From NCBI GenBank assembly GCA_022560615.1, contig JADFSR010000007.1, positions 1-64,000 of the forward strand: a stretch of DNA of 64,000 nucleotides. The letters run 5' to 3'. The position numbers were made by a program, and so were the translations under genes. Each line of letters opens with the position of its first letter. Positions within the stretch are counted from its first letter, which is position 1. This document shows, piece after piece, positions 25,531 through 37,941 of the stretch. This DNA is from Gemmatimonadota bacterium (GTDB lineage: Bacteria; Gemmatimonadota; Gemmatimonadetes; Longimicrobiales; Gaopeijiaceae). The notes under the pieces were generated by a model. That model was not told the DNA's origin. It did no database searches and worked only from the letters and a program-made list of their open reading frames with translations.

Positions 25531-26316
25531 ATGGCCGATCTGACGTACATCCGAGTCGAACAAGACGCCGAGATCGCAGTTATTTTCATCGATCGGCAGG
25601 ACAAACTCAACGCGCTCAACGCCGAGGTGGTCGCCGAGTTAGGGCAGGTTTTCGAGAGCCTGAGGGAGGACGACAGCGTACGGGGTGTGATCGTGACGGG
25701 GGCGGGTGAGAAGGCGTTCGTCGCAGGAGCGGATATCGGTGAACTCGCGAAGATGGACTCGATCTCGGGGGTTCGAGTGAGCCGGGACGGCCAGGATGTC
25801 TTCATGGCGATTGAGCGTTTCCCGAAGCCCGTGCTCGCAGCGGTCGGGGGATTTGCGCTGGGGGGAGGCTGCGAGCTCGCCCTGGCATGCCACCTCCGCA
25901 TCGCGAGCGAGAACGCCCGCTTCGGTCAACCCGAAGTTGGTCTCGGCATCATCCCCGGCTACGGAGGAACGATCCGACTCTCCCGCCTCGTGGGTCTCGG
26001 TAGGGCGATTGAACTCACGCTCACCGGGGAGATGGTTGGCGCGGAACGCGCCGAGCAGATTGGGCTCGTGTCTGCCGTCGTGCCCCGCGAGTCGTTGCTC
26101 AGCGACGCCAAGAAGTTCATGCGTAGGATCACCAAGAACGGACCCATCGCGGTGCGCATGGCGCTGGAGTCGATCTACAGAGCGCTCGACACCGCGACGC
26201 CGGATGCTCTCGCCTTCGAGTCCTCCCTCTTCGGTCTTCTCGCCTCGACGGAGGACATGAAGGAGGGCATGGCGGCGTTCATGGAGAAGCGGAAAGCGGA
26301 CTTCAAAGGACGCTGA
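25531..26316 (+). CDS. Enoyl-CoA hydratase/isomerase (crotonase family)
   Basis: 261 residues from ATG 25531 (a GTG 48 nt upstream would add an unlikely extension). The crotonase oxyanion-hole motifs are A-F-V-A-G-A-D-I-G-E-L and A-L-G-G-G-C-E-L-A-L-A-C-H. The two catalytic Glu positions of hydratases are plausible in the G-C-E-L and Q-P-E-V-G-L-G-I-I-P segments. It hydrates 2-enoyl-CoA in beta-oxidation or butanoyl pathways, consistent with the thiolase and dehydrogenase at 17-20 kb. It faces away from ssb; the promoter would lie in 25336-25530. Confidence 0.92.
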   Translation: MADLTYIRVEQDAEIAVIFIDRQDKLNALNAEVVAELGQVFESLREDDSVRGVIVTGAGEKAFVAGADIGELAKMDSISGVRVSRDGQDVFMAIERFPKPVLAAVGGFALGGGCELALACHLRIASENARFGQPEVGLGIIPGYGGTIRLSRLVGLGRAIELTLTGEMVGAERAEQIGLVSAVVPRESLLSDAKKFMRRITKNGPIAVRMALESIYRALDTATPDALAFESSLFGLLASTEDMKEGMAAFMEKRKADFKGR

Positions 26317-26494
26317 TCGGGGTGACCTTCGGGGCTTGATTCTGGGGGAAAGCCATACACATGACGGTGGCGGGATGGAGCGCCGAAAAGCGTTCTGCCA
26401 CAAGCGTTTCGGGCACTTCCACTCGGGGTAGTCCTGCGCTCGAAAATCCATTAAATTGTCCTATGCGCTCCGGGACTCTCCCAACCGCTGGTCC

Positions 26495-27615
26495 GTGCGT
26501 CTGAGCGGGCTCGCGATTCGCCACTTCCGAAACCTCGGAAGTCAGGATCTGGAACTCCCGTCCGAGGGTGTCGCGTTGATCGGTGACAACGCGCAGGGCA
26601 AGTCCAATTTCCTCGAGGCGATCTACTACCTCGAGACGTTCCGGTCCTTCCGAGGTGCTCGCGACGAACAACTCGTAGCGTTCCACCAGGGGGTCTTTAG
26701 GGTCGCCGGCACCTTGGAGGAGACAGACGCGGGCGGGTCATCGGAGGTCGCGGCGGCCTTCGAGAAGAAAGGAAAGCGGAAGAAGGTCTCGGTCGACGGC
26801 GCGGAGCCCGAGCGCATGGGCGACGCGCTGGGGCGCCTCGCAGCAGTGATCTTTTCCCCTGCCGACGTGGAGCTCGTGAGCGGAGGCCCCTCGGAGCGCC
26901 GGCGCTTTCTCGACATCGTGCTGTCCCTCAGCGAGCCCGGGTACCTCACGGCGCTCCAGGACTACCGAAAGATCCTGGTGCGCCGCAACGCTTCGCTCAA
27001 GGACGGGCAGCCCGCTTCGGTCGTCGTGGCGTGGGACAGGGGGCTCGTCAGGAGCGGCGCGGGGGTGATGCGAGCCAGGCGGGACTGGATCGAACAGCGG
27101 TGCGGGGCGTTCGGGGACTATTACCGGGAGGTCTCGGACGGTGTCGTTGCGCAAATGACGTACCGGCCGAGCGTGACGCTTGATGCCGCCGTGTCCGAAG
27201 AAGAGATCGCGGCTGCCTTCCGCGACGCCCTCGCCGAGGCGAGCGAGCGCGAGCGGAGAATGGGAACAACGGTCGTCGGCCCGCACCGGGACGATCTCCT
27301 CCTGCGGCTGGAAGACCATGCGAACGGCCTCGACCTGCGCACGTACGGCTCGGGCGGGCAGCGCCGCACGGCTGCGCTCGCGCTCCGGCTCGTCGAGGCT
27401 AGGACGATCCGGGAGACTCGCCAGCGAAGGCCTTTGATCCTCCTGGACGACGTCTTCGCGGAGTTGGACAGCGGGCGGGGCGAACGGGTGCTTGCGCTGA
27501 TGGAGAAGGAAGAGATGGGGCAGGTCGTGCTGACGTCGCCGAAGGAGGCCGACGTGAAGATCCGGAAGGATTCGCTCGCCCGTTGGCACATCGAAGCAGG
27601 CAGGATCACCGCGTG

Positions 27616-27616
<1 letters not shown>
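26495..27616 (+). CDS. recF: DNA replication and repair protein RecF
   Basis: 373 residues from GTG 26495, giving (M)RLSGLAIRHFRNLGSQDLEL, the normal RecF start; TTG 26456 would add 13 residues. SMC-like ATPase features are Walker A G-D-N-A-Q-G-K-S-N, signature Y-G-S-G-G-Q-R-R-T-A-A-L-A-L and Walker B L-I-L-L-D-D-V-F-A-E-L-D. RecF loads RecA at gaps with RecO and RecR. The stop overlaps the DUF721 ATG, and gyrB follows, the classic recF-gyrB order. dnaA and dnaN are not upstream here. Confidence 0.93.
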
Positions 27617-29887
<2,271 letters not shown>

Positions 29888-29904
29888 GATGAGGTGTCGC
29901 TGCT

Positions 29905-30208
29905 AGAAGGCTGTTGAAGAAGTACAGTGGGCCGCGCACATGGCGCTTGCGCGCGTTCAGGCAAGGAACGACGAGGAGTCGTAGCAGGGCTACGGCGACG
30001 AGGAGAGACGATGGATCAACCGCGCAACCGCCATGTGCCCAGCACCATGATGAAATGAACATACGAGTGTGTGGGTTGGGGTGGCACGGCCCCATCTCCG
30101 TCGTTGGGGCTCCTAGCCGTAGCGACGGCTATGGCGTCGTCGCTCCGCCTAGGATCTGGGGCCGTGGCATCCCCAACGCGGCCCGCTGTACTTCTTCAAC
30201 AGCCTTCT
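29905..30208 (+). repeat. Palindromic structured element, copy 2 (304 bp)
   Basis: Same orientation and ends as copy 1. Terminal inverted repeats match over about 32 bp with one U/G-type position. Helix 2 pairs 29936-29953 with 30021-30038; helix 3 pairs 30085-30093 with 30158-30166; GGGGC 30106-30110 pairs with GCTCC 30142-30146 (one G-U); hairpin at 30114-30131. It lacks the two extra hairpins and the GC-rich insert of copy 1, having 5-7 nt substitutes instead. The first 86 nt differ from copy 1 at only two positions, both in stems and both keeping pairing. It lies between gyrB and the convergent ATPase gene, whose TAG stop uses its last two bases. Confidence 0.9.
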
Positions 30209-31610
30209 AGTCCAGACCAGCCAAGGCCTGGGCATCGACCACCCTCGCGTCGAGCCTGCGCGCGACCTCCCGTTTGAGACCGCGCGGTAGCGGCTGGCCC
30301 GTGAAGATGAGGCGTATGCGTTGCTCGCGCCCGAATCCGTAGCTCGTCTCGCGTATGGCGGCATCGAGTTGCTCGAGCGGGCGGTCCTCCGACGCGAGCC
30401 GTACCCAGTAGCTGTCGCCATAGTAGGCGGCGCCGGACGACAGGATGCCTGCGATGCCGATCTGATAGCCCGTACCCCAGAGCGAGCCACCTTCCCGGGC
30501 GTTGGCCCCGAACGCCTCGATCGCATCGAATTGCATGAAATCCCTGCATATCGCAGGAAAGACACCGACGACGTGTCTGTCGAGCTCGCTTCGAATGACC
30601 TCGCTCACGTACGCCGCCGAATCTAGACCGGTAGGATTGTGGAGGCGGGGAAGCACGAACCGAAACCAGAAGGCGAGGAATGGGTCCCGGATTCGGTAGC
30701 GTCGCGAGCGGTTCCGCGGCTTTGCGTCCATGGACTGCCTGATCTCCAACAACCCGAGTTCGAGCAGGCGCTGCAGATAGGGTGCGATCTGGCCGCTCGT
30801 CGTCAAATCAGGCACCCCTGCATGTACCGTCTTCCAGCTCGCTTCGCCGCTCGAGAGGGTGGAGAGCACGGCGTAGTAGCGCGCGGGGGTTTGCAGGTCC
30901 GCTTCGAGCCAATCCCGTCCGGCTTCCGCGAGTGGGCCGCTGGTGTCGAACACGAGGTTTCGGAGGTTGGTGCCGAGCGTGGTCGATGGATCGAGCATGC
31001 GTAGAACCCGAGGGATGCCGCCGAAGACAGTGTACGCGCGGACCAGGTCGCGCGGCTGCCCTCTCGGCAGCAGCGGCACCGCCGAGCGGAAGGGAAGGGG
31101 GCCCAGGTCGAGGTGCATGCCGAGCACGTCGGTGAACGCCTCGGTCGCTGCGCTCGTGAGTGAGTGACTCATGAGCACGACATGCAGCGCGCGGCCCTCC
31201 GCGCGTGCCTTCTCGAGTGTCGCACGAAGCGGTGCCTGAAACCGTGATCTCGCATGCCGGAGGCGGTGTGCGTCGTCGAGCACCAACACGTACGGTGCGG
31301 CACTGGGTTTTGCGCGCCCGAGCGCTACCCCGAACAGCTCCGCCCAAGCGGCCGGGTAGGGAAGCGCCGACTCCGCTCCGGAATCTGGGTCGGTCCCCCT
31401 TTGCAGCGCCCGAGCGAGCGTCTCCCGCTGTGCTTGGTCCGGCAGTGGCGGGCATCGCAAACGCAACGCCTCGAAGCCATCGAGGGCCCTGATCACAAGG
31501 GCCGTTTTGCCGACTCCGCGCATGCCGGAGACGGTCACAACGGACGCCTCTGGGCGGTCGAAGGCCGCGCGTAGCAGACCCAGCTCCCGGCTTCTTCCGT
31601 AGAATGTCAT
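30207..31610 (-). CDS. AAA-type ATPase with DUF234-like C-terminal domain
   Basis: 467 residues. The N-terminal ATPase has Walker [10 protein letters not shown] (about 29-37) and Walker [11 protein letters not shown] winged-helix-like region follows, then a C-terminal [15 protein letters not shown] segment that is the hallmark of archaeal-type ATPases with DUF234. These STAND-like proteins are often stress or defence linked, but the function is unknown. The stop codon TAG is formed by the right end of the palindromic element. It is divergent from glutamine synthetase III. Confidence 0.85.
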   Translation of the reverse strand: MTFYGRSRELGLLRAAFDRPEASVVTVSGMRGVGKTALVIRALDGFEALRLRCPPLPDQAQRETLARALQRGTDPDSGAESALPYPAAWAELFGVALGRAKPSAAPYVLVLDDAHRLRHARSRFQAPLRATLEKARAEGRALHVVLMSHSLTSAATEAFTDVLGMHLDLGPLPFRSAVPLLPRGQPRDLVRAYTVFGGIPRVLRMLDPSTTLGTNLRNLVFDTSGPLAEAGRDWLEADLQTPARYYAVLSTLSSGEASWKTVHAGVPDLTTSGQIAPYLQRLLELGLLEIRQSMDAKPRNRSRRYRIRDPFLAFWFRFVLPRLHNPTGLDSAAYVSEVIRSELDRHVVGVFPAICRDFMQFDAIEAFGANAREGGSLWGTGYQIGIAGILSSGAAYYGDSYWVRLASEDRPLEQLDAAIRETSYGFGREQRIRLIFTGQPLPRGLKREVARRLDARVVDAQALAGLD

Positions 31611-31698
31611 GGCTCGAGCATATAATGATCGAAATAACTCTATTTACTTTAGCGTATTAAAACTTAGGCAATTCGACGCGCCTTCGCTCTTGAAGAGG
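31611..31698. promoter_or_regulatory. AT-rich divergent promoter region
   Basis: An abrupt AT-rich stretch (about 31615-31672) between divergent genes, including an exact TATAAT at 31621-31626 (+). No matching -35 at ideal spacing is seen for either direction. It presumably holds promoters for both the ATPase and glnN-type genes. Confidence 0.45.
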
Positions 31699-31707
31699 AT
31701 GTCCGCG

Positions 31708-33954
31708 ATGGCGACTTTCAACTCCCGTGACGAAAACCCCGTCGGCTCGACCAGGAGATTGCTGCCCGTGACTCGCGTGATTCCCCGCTTCGATTCTTTG
31801 GCTGCGGCCAAGTACACGCCGGCTCCGGCCAACGGCCGTGAGGACCAGGAGCGCATCGATCTCGAGGAGGTGTTCGGGCAGAACGTGTTCGGACTACACC
31901 AGATGAAGTCGCGCCTCCCCAAGCCACAGTATGAGGCACTGCTGTCGACGATCCAGAACGGTACCGAGCTCGATCCGTCGGTGGCGGACACGGTGGCGAT
32001 TGCCATGAAAGACTGGGCGATAGAGAAGGGCGCCACCCACTTCACGCACTGGTTCCAGCCGCTCACGGGCCACACCGCGGAGAAGCACGATTCATTCCTG
32101 AAGCCGACCGGCGACGGGCGGGCGATCACGGAGTTCAACGGCAGCGAGCTCGTGCGGGGTGAGCCGGATGCGTCCTCCTTTCCCTCTGGCGGGTTGCGCG
32201 CGACCTTCGAGGCCCGCGGATATACCGCGTGGGACCCGACCTCGCCGGCGTTCCTCATGGAGGGGGCCGGTGGCGCTTACCTGTGCATTCCCACTGCGTT
32301 CGCTTCGTGGGCTGGTGACGCGCTCGACACCAAGACGCCGCTGCTGCGCTCCATGCATGCGCTCGACGAGCAGGCCAGACGCGCTCTGGTCCTCTTCGGT
32401 TCACCACCGCAGCCCGTGCGCGCGACGTGCGGCTTCGAGCAGGAGTTCTTCCTCGTCGACGAGGAGTTCTTTTACCGCCGCCCCGACCTTCAGACGACCG
32501 GGCGCACGCTCTTCGGCACGAAGCCGCCAAAGGGTCAGGAGATGGACGACCACTACTTCGGGTCGATCCCCGAGCGGGTGCTCGAGTACATGAACGAGGT
32601 GGAGCTCGAACTGTACAAGCTTGGCGTGCCGCTCGAGACGCGCCACAACGAGGTGGCGCCGGGCCAGTACGAGATGGCGCCGATCTTCGAGGATGCGAAC
32701 CAGGCCGCAGATCATCAGCAGCTCATGATGTCCACCCTCCGTCGGGTCGCCCGGAAGCACGGCCTCGTGTGCCTATTGCACGAGAAGCCGTACCAAGGCG
32801 TGAACGGTAGCGGCAAGCACCTGAACTTCTCGTTCGGAACCAAAGATCAGAACCTGCTCGAGCCGGGCGAGACGCCGCACGATAACATGCAGTTTCTGTT
32901 TTTTTGCTCCGCTGTTCTCAGAGCGGTCGCGAGACACCAGGATCTGCTGCGAGCGTCTGTGGCCTACGCAGGCAACGACCACCGCCTCGGGGCGAACGAG
33001 GCTCCGCCGGCGATCATCTCCGCTTTCATTGGCGATCAGCTGCAGGATATCTTCGAGCAGATCGAGGAGGCCGGTGAGGCCAAGTCGAGCAAGTCGCACG
33101 GTTTACTGGGCCTCGGCGTGAAGGTTCTGCCGCGCCTGCCCAGGCACGCGGGGGATCGGAACCGGACGTCACCGTTCGCGTTTACGGGCAACAAGTTCGA
33201 GTTCCGCTCGCTCGGCTCGGCGCAGAGCGTCTCGTTCCCGGTGACGGTCCTCAATACGATCGTGGCCGAGTCGATCGACGAACTGTGTGGCCAGCTCGAG
33301 GGAGCCCTGGAGAAGGGCACGTCGTTCGACGACGCTCTGCGCTCGCTGCTCGCCTCCGAGATCCACGAGTTCAAGCACGTGATCTTCAACGGCGACAACT
33401 ATTCAGACGAGTGGGCCGTCGAAGCGGAGAGTCGCGGATTGCTCAACCTACGCAGCACGATGGATGCGTTGCCGAAGCTGGTCGAGGAGAAGAACACATC
33501 GCTCTTCGAGAAATACGGCGTGCTCTCGCACCGCGAGCTCGAGTCCCGCTACGAGATCTTCGTCGAGCAGTACTTCATGACGGTCAACATCGAGGGTGAG
33601 AGCGCGCAGCAGATCGCGCAGACGATGATCCTGCCGGCCGCGGTCCGCTACTTGAGCGACCTTCTCGCCACAGCCCAGAGTGCCGACAACCTCGGCATGA
33701 AGAGCGACGGCGTGCTCGCGATCGCTGGGCAGATGAACGAGCTCGTCGACGCTCTGAGCCAGAAGCTGAGCGTGCTCGCGACGCGGAACCAGGAGCTCGG
33801 TGGTGACGACCTGGTGTCGAAGGCGGCGCACATGCGCGACAACATCATTCCGGCGATGACCGAGGTGCGGGACGTGGTGGACCGACTCGAGCGGCTCGTT
33901 CCGGATGATCTGTGGCCGGTGCCGACGTACCGCGAGATGCTCTTCGTGAAGTAG
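31708..33954 (+). CDS. glnN: Glutamine synthetase type III
   Basis: About 748 residues, characteristic of GSIII rather than GSI or GSII. Family landmarks are [13 protein letters not shown] at the N-terminus, [35 protein letters not shown] and the ATP region [11 protein letters not shown]. It makes glutamine from glutamate and ammonia. ATG 31708 is preferred because AAGAGG lies 9 nt upstream; ATG 31699 abuts that site. No nitrogen regulator is adjacent. Confidence 0.93.
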   Translation: MATFNSRDENPVGSTRRLLPVTRVIPRFDSLAAAKYTPAPANGREDQERIDLEEVFGQNVFGLHQMKSRLPKPQYEALLSTIQNGTELDPSVADTVAIAMKDWAIEKGATHFTHWFQPLTGHTAEKHDSFLKPTGDGRAITEFNGSELVRGEPDASSFPSGGLRATFEARGYTAWDPTSPAFLMEGAGGAYLCIPTAFASWAGDALDTKTPLLRSMHALDEQARRALVLFGSPPQPVRATCGFEQEFFLVDEEFFYRRPDLQTTGRTLFGTKPPKGQEMDDHYFGSIPERVLEYMNEVELELYKLGVPLETRHNEVAPGQYEMAPIFEDANQAADHQQLMMSTLRRVARKHGLVCLLHEKPYQGVNGSGKHLNFSFGTKDQNLLEPGETPHDNMQFLFFCSAVLRAVARHQDLLRASVAYAGNDHRLGANEAPPAIISAFIGDQLQDIFEQIEEAGEAKSSKSHGLLGLGVKVLPRLPRHAGDRNRTSPFAFTGNKFEFRSLGSAQSVSFPVTVLNTIVAESIDELCGQLEGALEKGTSFDDALRSLLASEIHEFKHVIFNGDNYSDEWAVEAESRGLLNLRSTMDALPKLVEEKNTSLFEKYGVLSHRELESRYEIFVEQYFMTVNIEGESAQQIAQTMILPAAVRYLSDLLATAQSADNLGMKSDGVLAIAGQMNELVDALSQKLSVLATRNQELGGDDLVSKAAHMRDNIIPAMTEVRDVVDRLERLVPDDLWPVPTYREMLFVK

Positions 33955-33965
33955 CTGCGTCGCGC

Positions 33966-34580
33966 GTGCTCGAGACTGTCTTCAGGCTCAGCGGGAATGA
34001 TGTAGCGGAGGTAGTCGACGTCCTGTGTGAGGCCTTCTTCGACTACCCGGTGATGCGCTTCGTACTCGATGCCGACGCCGTGGACTACGAGCAGCGACTC
34101 AAGATCCTTGTCCACTTCTTCGTGGAGGCGCGAGTCCTACGCGGAGAGGTCCTGCTCGGGATCGGGCACAGACGAAGTTTCGATGGGGCTGCACTGGTGT
34201 CGCGTCCTAGCGGGCCGCCGAGCCCGCCGGAGTTGAGCGATCTTCGCGAGCGGGTATGGGCTGAGTTGGGCTCCTCGGCGCGAGCCAGATACGACTCTTT
34301 TTCTGCCGCTTGTGCGCCGTTCGAGGTGGAAACTCCACACATCCACCTCAACATGATCGGCGTGCGCCGCGCAGCGAAGGGCAAGGGGCTCGGCCGCAGG
34401 CTGATCGAGCATGTCCACCTCATGTCCCGTGAGGACTCCGGTTCTGAAGGTGTGACGCTCACGACTGAAGACGAGGCCAATGTCCCACTCTATCAGCACT
34501 TCGGCTACGAGATCGTGGGCCACGCGACCGTCGGATGGGGACTGAAGACTTGGGGCTTCTTCAGACCGGACGCCGGCTGA
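33966..34580 (+). CDS. GNAT-family N-acetyltransferase
   Basis: 204 residues from GTG 33966, 11 bp after glnN. The C-terminal acetyl-CoA site is I-H-L-N-M-I-G-V-R-R-A-A-K-G-K-G-L-G-R-R-L-I-E-H (motif A, R/Q-x-x-G-x-G/A form), followed by N-V-P-L-Y-Q-H-F-G-Y-E-I-V. N-terminal segment F-F-D-Y-P-V-M-R-F-V-L is typical of a large GNAT subgroup. Substrate unknown. Close spacing suggests cotranscription with glnN. Confidence 0.8.
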   Translation: MLETVFRLSGNDVAEVVDVLCEAFFDYPVMRFVLDADAVDYEQRLKILVHFFVEARVLRGEVLLGIGHRRSFDGAALVSRPSGPPSPPELSDLRERVWAELGSSARARYDSFSAACAPFEVETPHIHLNMIGVRRAAKGKGLGRRLIEHVHLMSREDSGSEGVTLTTEDEANVPLYQHFGYEIVGHATVGWGLKTWGFFRPDAG

Positions 34581-34583
34581 GGT

Positions 34584-36116
34584 CTACCCCTGCATCACCC
34601 GCTCATGAAGAGCCTCTACGGTCCGCCAAGCCGACTGGATGGCGCCCTCGAGCCACGCTGGGCGCCCGCTTGCGCCCGCTGACCCCAGATAGACGCGACC
34701 ATCCGCCTTGCTGAGCTGTTCGAGAAGCTCAGCGTCGGGGGTCCTCCCGTATGCGCCAAGACTGTATGGGACCTTCTCCCACCACACACAGTACGCGTTC
34801 TCGAACTCTTCCCTCATCTGCGGGTGGACCTTGCTGGCCTGAGTGAGCACATGCTCGACCCGGTCTCGAACCGGCATGTCCGATAGCCCGGCTTGCCCAC
34901 CACGGCCGTAGTAGCCCAACAGCACACCTTTGTCCGTGAAGTAGTCGTTCGAGGGATAGGAGAACTCTCCCAGTTGCAGGCTCGAGCTCCAGAGGTGCCC
35001 ACCGAAGATCCCGTCGTCCTCCTCCCAGAAGCGGCGCTTCATCTGCAGTCCCATTTTTGCGCTCGAGCTGTGCTCGGTTTTGCTCACGGCGTCCGCCATC
35101 TCGGGCGACAAATTGACGTCGATTCCCTTCAGCACGGACATCGGTAGGCAGCACACACAGAAGTCCGCGGTCTCCTCCCGCTCCTGTCCGGACCGGGTGT
35201 CCCTGTACACAACTCGCACGCCGTCTTCGGTCTGGTGAATCGACCCCACGTCGGCCCCGAACCTGATGTGGTCACCGATCGCTCGCTCGAAGGCGAGCGG
35301 GATCTGGATCATGCCCCCGATCGGCTGAAAGACGGGGTCCGGTCCCCCGGTGCCGGCGTAGAGGGAGCGTACCCGGCTTCCGAAGTCGGAACGGAGTAGG
35401 GCGCTGAAATCGTACCGATCCTCCGACCCGCGCAGTTCCGGTGGGCCGTACAAGTGGTCCTCTGAATCCAGGTACCCGGCTCGCACCAGGAACTCCATCA
35501 GGAGGACTTTGTCCTCTTCGGTGAGCGGTGCGTCGATCTGGCCCTGGTCCATCGCCTTGGCCAGCAGCTCGGTCGTGGAACCCCACAGGTCGGCCTTGAC
35601 CTCGCGCAATCGGACTCGCTTGCCGGAGAGGGGGCCCAACTCGGGGTCCTCTTCGTAGAAGTAGTTCGCGTCGCTTAGGTTCACGAAAAGTTGGAGAGGG
35701 ACGCCCAGCTCCTTGCAGTAGCCCAGGACCCCCTGGTCGCGGTGCGGAATCCGCCACGCCCCCGCGTTGAAGTACTGCCCTTCGTCAAAATCGCACACCT
35801 GAGTCTCGCCGCCGATCTCCGTGTGCTGCGTTCCGCGCCGGACGGTCCAGCAGAGACCGCCCACGGAGTCGCGTGCCTCCAGGACGCTGTAGTCGTACTC
35901 CAGCTTCCCCAGCTCGTAGCCGACAGTCAGCCCCGACAGTCCCGCACCGAGCACGATGACCTTCGTGTCCGGCCGCGTCCCCTTCAAGACGGGGCGCGGG
36001 CCTGACGGCTGACCCATCAGGTCCCATGCCCCCATCGCACCCATCACGAGCGATGAGCCGCCGACGGCTCCGAACCTCTTGAGAAGCTGGCGCCTGGTCA
36101 TCTTGCTGGCGTCCAT
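34584..36116 (-). CDS. Tat-exported flavin-containing amine oxidase
   Basis: 510 residues. The N-terminus M-T-R-R-Q-L-L-K-R-F-G-A-V-G-G-S is a twin-arginine signal. The FAD dinucleotide fold follows, V-I-V-L-G-A-G-L-S-G-L-T-V-G-Y-E-L then L-E-A-R-D-S-V-G-G. The C-terminal FAD segment is R-V-Y-L-G-S-A-G-A-S-G-R-P-A-W-L-E-G-A-I, near the usual G-x-x-x-x-G-x-x-E-G-A motif. The family oxidises amines or related C-N bonds, giving H2O2. The substrate is unknown. It is divergent from the TrmH-type gene. Confidence 0.85.
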   Translation of the reverse strand: MDASKMTRRQLLKRFGAVGGSSLVMGAMGAWDLMGQPSGPRPVLKGTRPDTKVIVLGAGLSGLTVGYELGKLEYDYSVLEARDSVGGLCWTVRRGTQHTEIGGETQVCDFDEGQYFNAGAWRIPHRDQGVLGYCKELGVPLQLFVNLSDANYFYEEDPELGPLSGKRVRLREVKADLWGSTTELLAKAMDQGQIDAPLTEEDKVLLMEFLVRAGYLDSEDHLYGPPELRGSEDRYDFSALLRSDFGSRVRSLYAGTGGPDPVFQPIGGMIQIPLAFERAIGDHIRFGADVGSIHQTEDGVRVVYRDTRSGQEREETADFCVCCLPMSVLKGIDVNLSPEMADAVSKTEHSSSAKMGLQMKRRFWEEDDGIFGGHLWSSSLQLGEFSYPSNDYFTDKGVLLGYYGRGGQAGLSDMPVRDRVEHVLTQASKVHPQMREEFENAYCVWWEKVPYSLGAYGRTPDAELLEQLSKADGRVYLGSAGASGRPAWLEGAIQSAWRTVEALHERVMQG

Positions 36117-36276
36117 TCGTCCCTCCTATGGATGGTCCCTTCCTCGGGCAAGCGGGAATGTAGCGCACGGGCCGCCGCCCACCACCTCTACTTTGGACTA
36201 CGTTTGGGACACCGCCCTACTTGAAGGGGGCACGGATCAGCCGCACCCTAGATCTGGGACTCAGCCGTTGGGACAA

Positions 36277-37107
36277 GTGCCGCGGATACTTCCTGTCGAG
36301 TCGAAGAACCAGTGGTTTCAGCGAGTGGAAGCGCTCGGCCGAAGTCGAAAAAAGCGCCATCGCTACGGCGAATTTGTGGTCGAAGGTGTTCGATCGCTGA
36401 ATCAGCTCATGGCCAATCCGGAGTGGAGGATCGAGGCGTTCCTTTATGCGCCCTCACGCCCACTATCGGCTTGGGCTCAAGACACATTGCGCTCATCCCG
36501 CGCTCGCCTGCACCTCGAGCTGAGTCTTCCCCTGATGGAGGAGCTCAGTGACAAGGATGACGTCTCGGAATTGTTGGCGGTCGTCAAGATTCCGAGCGAT
36601 GATCCTGCGCGCCTCCCGGCAGGGCCGCAGCCACTCTACGTCCTGCTCGATCAGCCGTCGTTGCCTGGCAATCTCGGTACGGTCATCCGCTCTTGTGATG
36701 GACTCGGAGTAGATGGCGTCGTCATCTTCGGCCGCGCGGCGGACCTCTATGATCCACGCACCGTCCGTGGTGCTGCGGGCTCTCTGTTTGCTCAGCCCGT
36801 GGTGCGGGTCACGACCTGGGGTGGCCTGAAGGGTTGGCTCGAGGGGGTGCGGAGTCAGACGCAGAATCTCCAACTAGTCGCGACAACGGCGCGTGGGGGA
36901 GTGTGGCCCGACGAAGTGTCCTTTTCGAATCCGACCGTGCTCATGCTCGGTAACGAGACCGCCGGCCTCAGTCACAAGGTCGCCGAGCTCTGTGACACCA
37001 GCGTGACCATCCCGATGAGCGGGTCGGCTTCCTCCCTGAACGTTGCCTCCGCCGCAACGGCTATTCTGTACGAAGTGAGGCGGCAACGGCGGGCCGATGG
37101 CGCATAA
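36277..37107 (+). CDS. TrmH/SpoU-family RNA methyltransferase
   Basis: 276 residues from GTG 36277 (TTG 36268 possible). The N-terminal substrate-binding region has R-H-R-Y-G-E-F-V-V-E-G-V-R-S-L. The SPOUT knot motifs are L-P-G-N-L-G-T-V-I-R-S-C-D-G-L-G (motif 1), V-L-M-L-G-N-E-T-A-G-L-S (motif 2) and I-P-M-S-G-S-A-S-S-L-N-V-A-S-A-A (motif 3). It transfers a methyl group from SAM to a 2'-OH of rRNA or tRNA. The position modified cannot be inferred. Confidence 0.9.
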   Translation: MPRILPVESKNQWFQRVEALGRSRKKRHRYGEFVVEGVRSLNQLMANPEWRIEAFLYAPSRPLSAWAQDTLRSSRARLHLELSLPLMEELSDKDDVSELLAVVKIPSDDPARLPAGPQPLYVLLDQPSLPGNLGTVIRSCDGLGVDGVVIFGRAADLYDPRTVRGAAGSLFAQPVVRVTTWGGLKGWLEGVRSQTQNLQLVATTARGGVWPDEVSFSNPTVLMLGNETAGLSHKVAELCDTSVTIPMSGSASSLNVASAATAILYEVRRQRRADGA

Positions 37108-37124
37108 CCTGTGCCGGCTTCCTC

Positions 37125-37478
37125 GTGGCCCTGAGGGCCTCCGCGGGCCAAATTGGCAATGCAGCGAAGCTCGAGGACCAGCTCGCACAGATGATGGACG
37201 TGATGACCGAGAACAAGACCTGTGGCGTCCGACTGCCTGGACGTGTCGTGCTCGACTCCGAATCGAGGGCGGCCGAAGGGCAGTACGGCTGCAACCCGGG
37301 TTGGCATCGGGGTATCCGGATTGGCAGCGTGACCGACGGCGTATTGACCGGCTTTATTCCGGACCCCTGCACGCACGGAGCCACGAGCCACCCCGAAGGC
37401 GTTTCGGTCAACGACCAGGGCAACATCTGGGGAGCGTCCGTCGGCGACCGAACCGTTTGGAAGTGGGTCAGGAACTGA
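37125..37478 (+). pseudogene. Remnant of an NHL / beta-propeller protein C-terminus
   Basis: The 117-codon frame contains C-N-P-G-W-H-R-G-I-R-I-G-S-V-T-D-G-V, then F-I-P-D-P and E-G-V-S-V-N-D-Q-G-N-I-W-G-A-S-V-G-D-R. This is the last blade and closing strand of secreted NHL or SMP-30-like propeller proteins, which are normally several hundred residues with a signal peptide. Here no signal peptide and only one blade remain, so it is probably a 5'-deleted gene. A full NHL-repeat gene of a different subfamily is at 47812. Confidence 0.6.
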
Positions 37479-37482
37479 GACG

Positions 37483-37896
37483 ATGCCCCGGGTTCGGCGA
37501 ATCTTGGAGACCGCCCTCTACGTCGAGGATCTTGATCGGGCGGTCCGCTTCTATGAGCGCGTGATCGGACTGAACGCCATGTCGCGAGGAGATCGCCTGG
37601 CCGCCCTGGACGCAGGGGAGGGCACAGTGCTCCTGCTCTTTCTTCGTGGAGCCACCACTTCAGGAGCGTCGTTCAGAGGCGGATGGATTCCTTCCCACGA
37701 CGGTGGAGGCCCGGCGCACTTCGCCTTCGCCATCGACTCGGGGGACCTCGACTCGTGGCGTCGGCACCTCGCGGCGGAGGGGGTCGATATCGAGAGTGAG
37801 GTGAGCTGGGAACGAGGCGGAAAGAGCATGTACTTCCGTGACCCTGACGGGTACTCTGTGGAGCTTGCAACACCGGGTGTTTGGGAAGTCTTCTGA
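37483..37896 (+). CDS. VOC-superfamily (glyoxalase/bleomycin resistance-like) protein
   Basis: 137 residues, one glyoxalase fold: R-I-L-E-T-A-L-Y-V-E-D-L-D-R-A-V-R-F-Y (first beta-alpha unit) and G-G-G-P-A-H-F-A-F-A-I followed by M-Y-F-R-D-P-D-G-Y-S-V-E-L. The His in P-A-H-F and the Glu in S-V-E-L are the expected metal ligands. These enzymes act as lyases, isomerases or resistance proteins. Substrate unknown. Confidence 0.85.
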   Translation: MPRVRRILETALYVEDLDRAVRFYERVIGLNAMSRGDRLAALDAGEGTVLLLFLRGATTSGASFRGGWIPSHDGGGPAHFAFAIDSGDLDSWRRHLAAEGVDIESEVSWERGGKSMYFRDPDGYSVELATPGVWEVF

Positions 37897-37941
37897 GCTG
37901 GGGCTCGGCGTGTCAGCAGTCCTCTTTTTAGGAGCGCATGA

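Noticed and set aside
30149-30565. Minus-strand ORF ending R-R-L-L-K-K-Y-S-G, and similar tails at copy 1
   Set aside because: These are reading frames running through the terminal repeats of the palindromic element, not conserved proteins.
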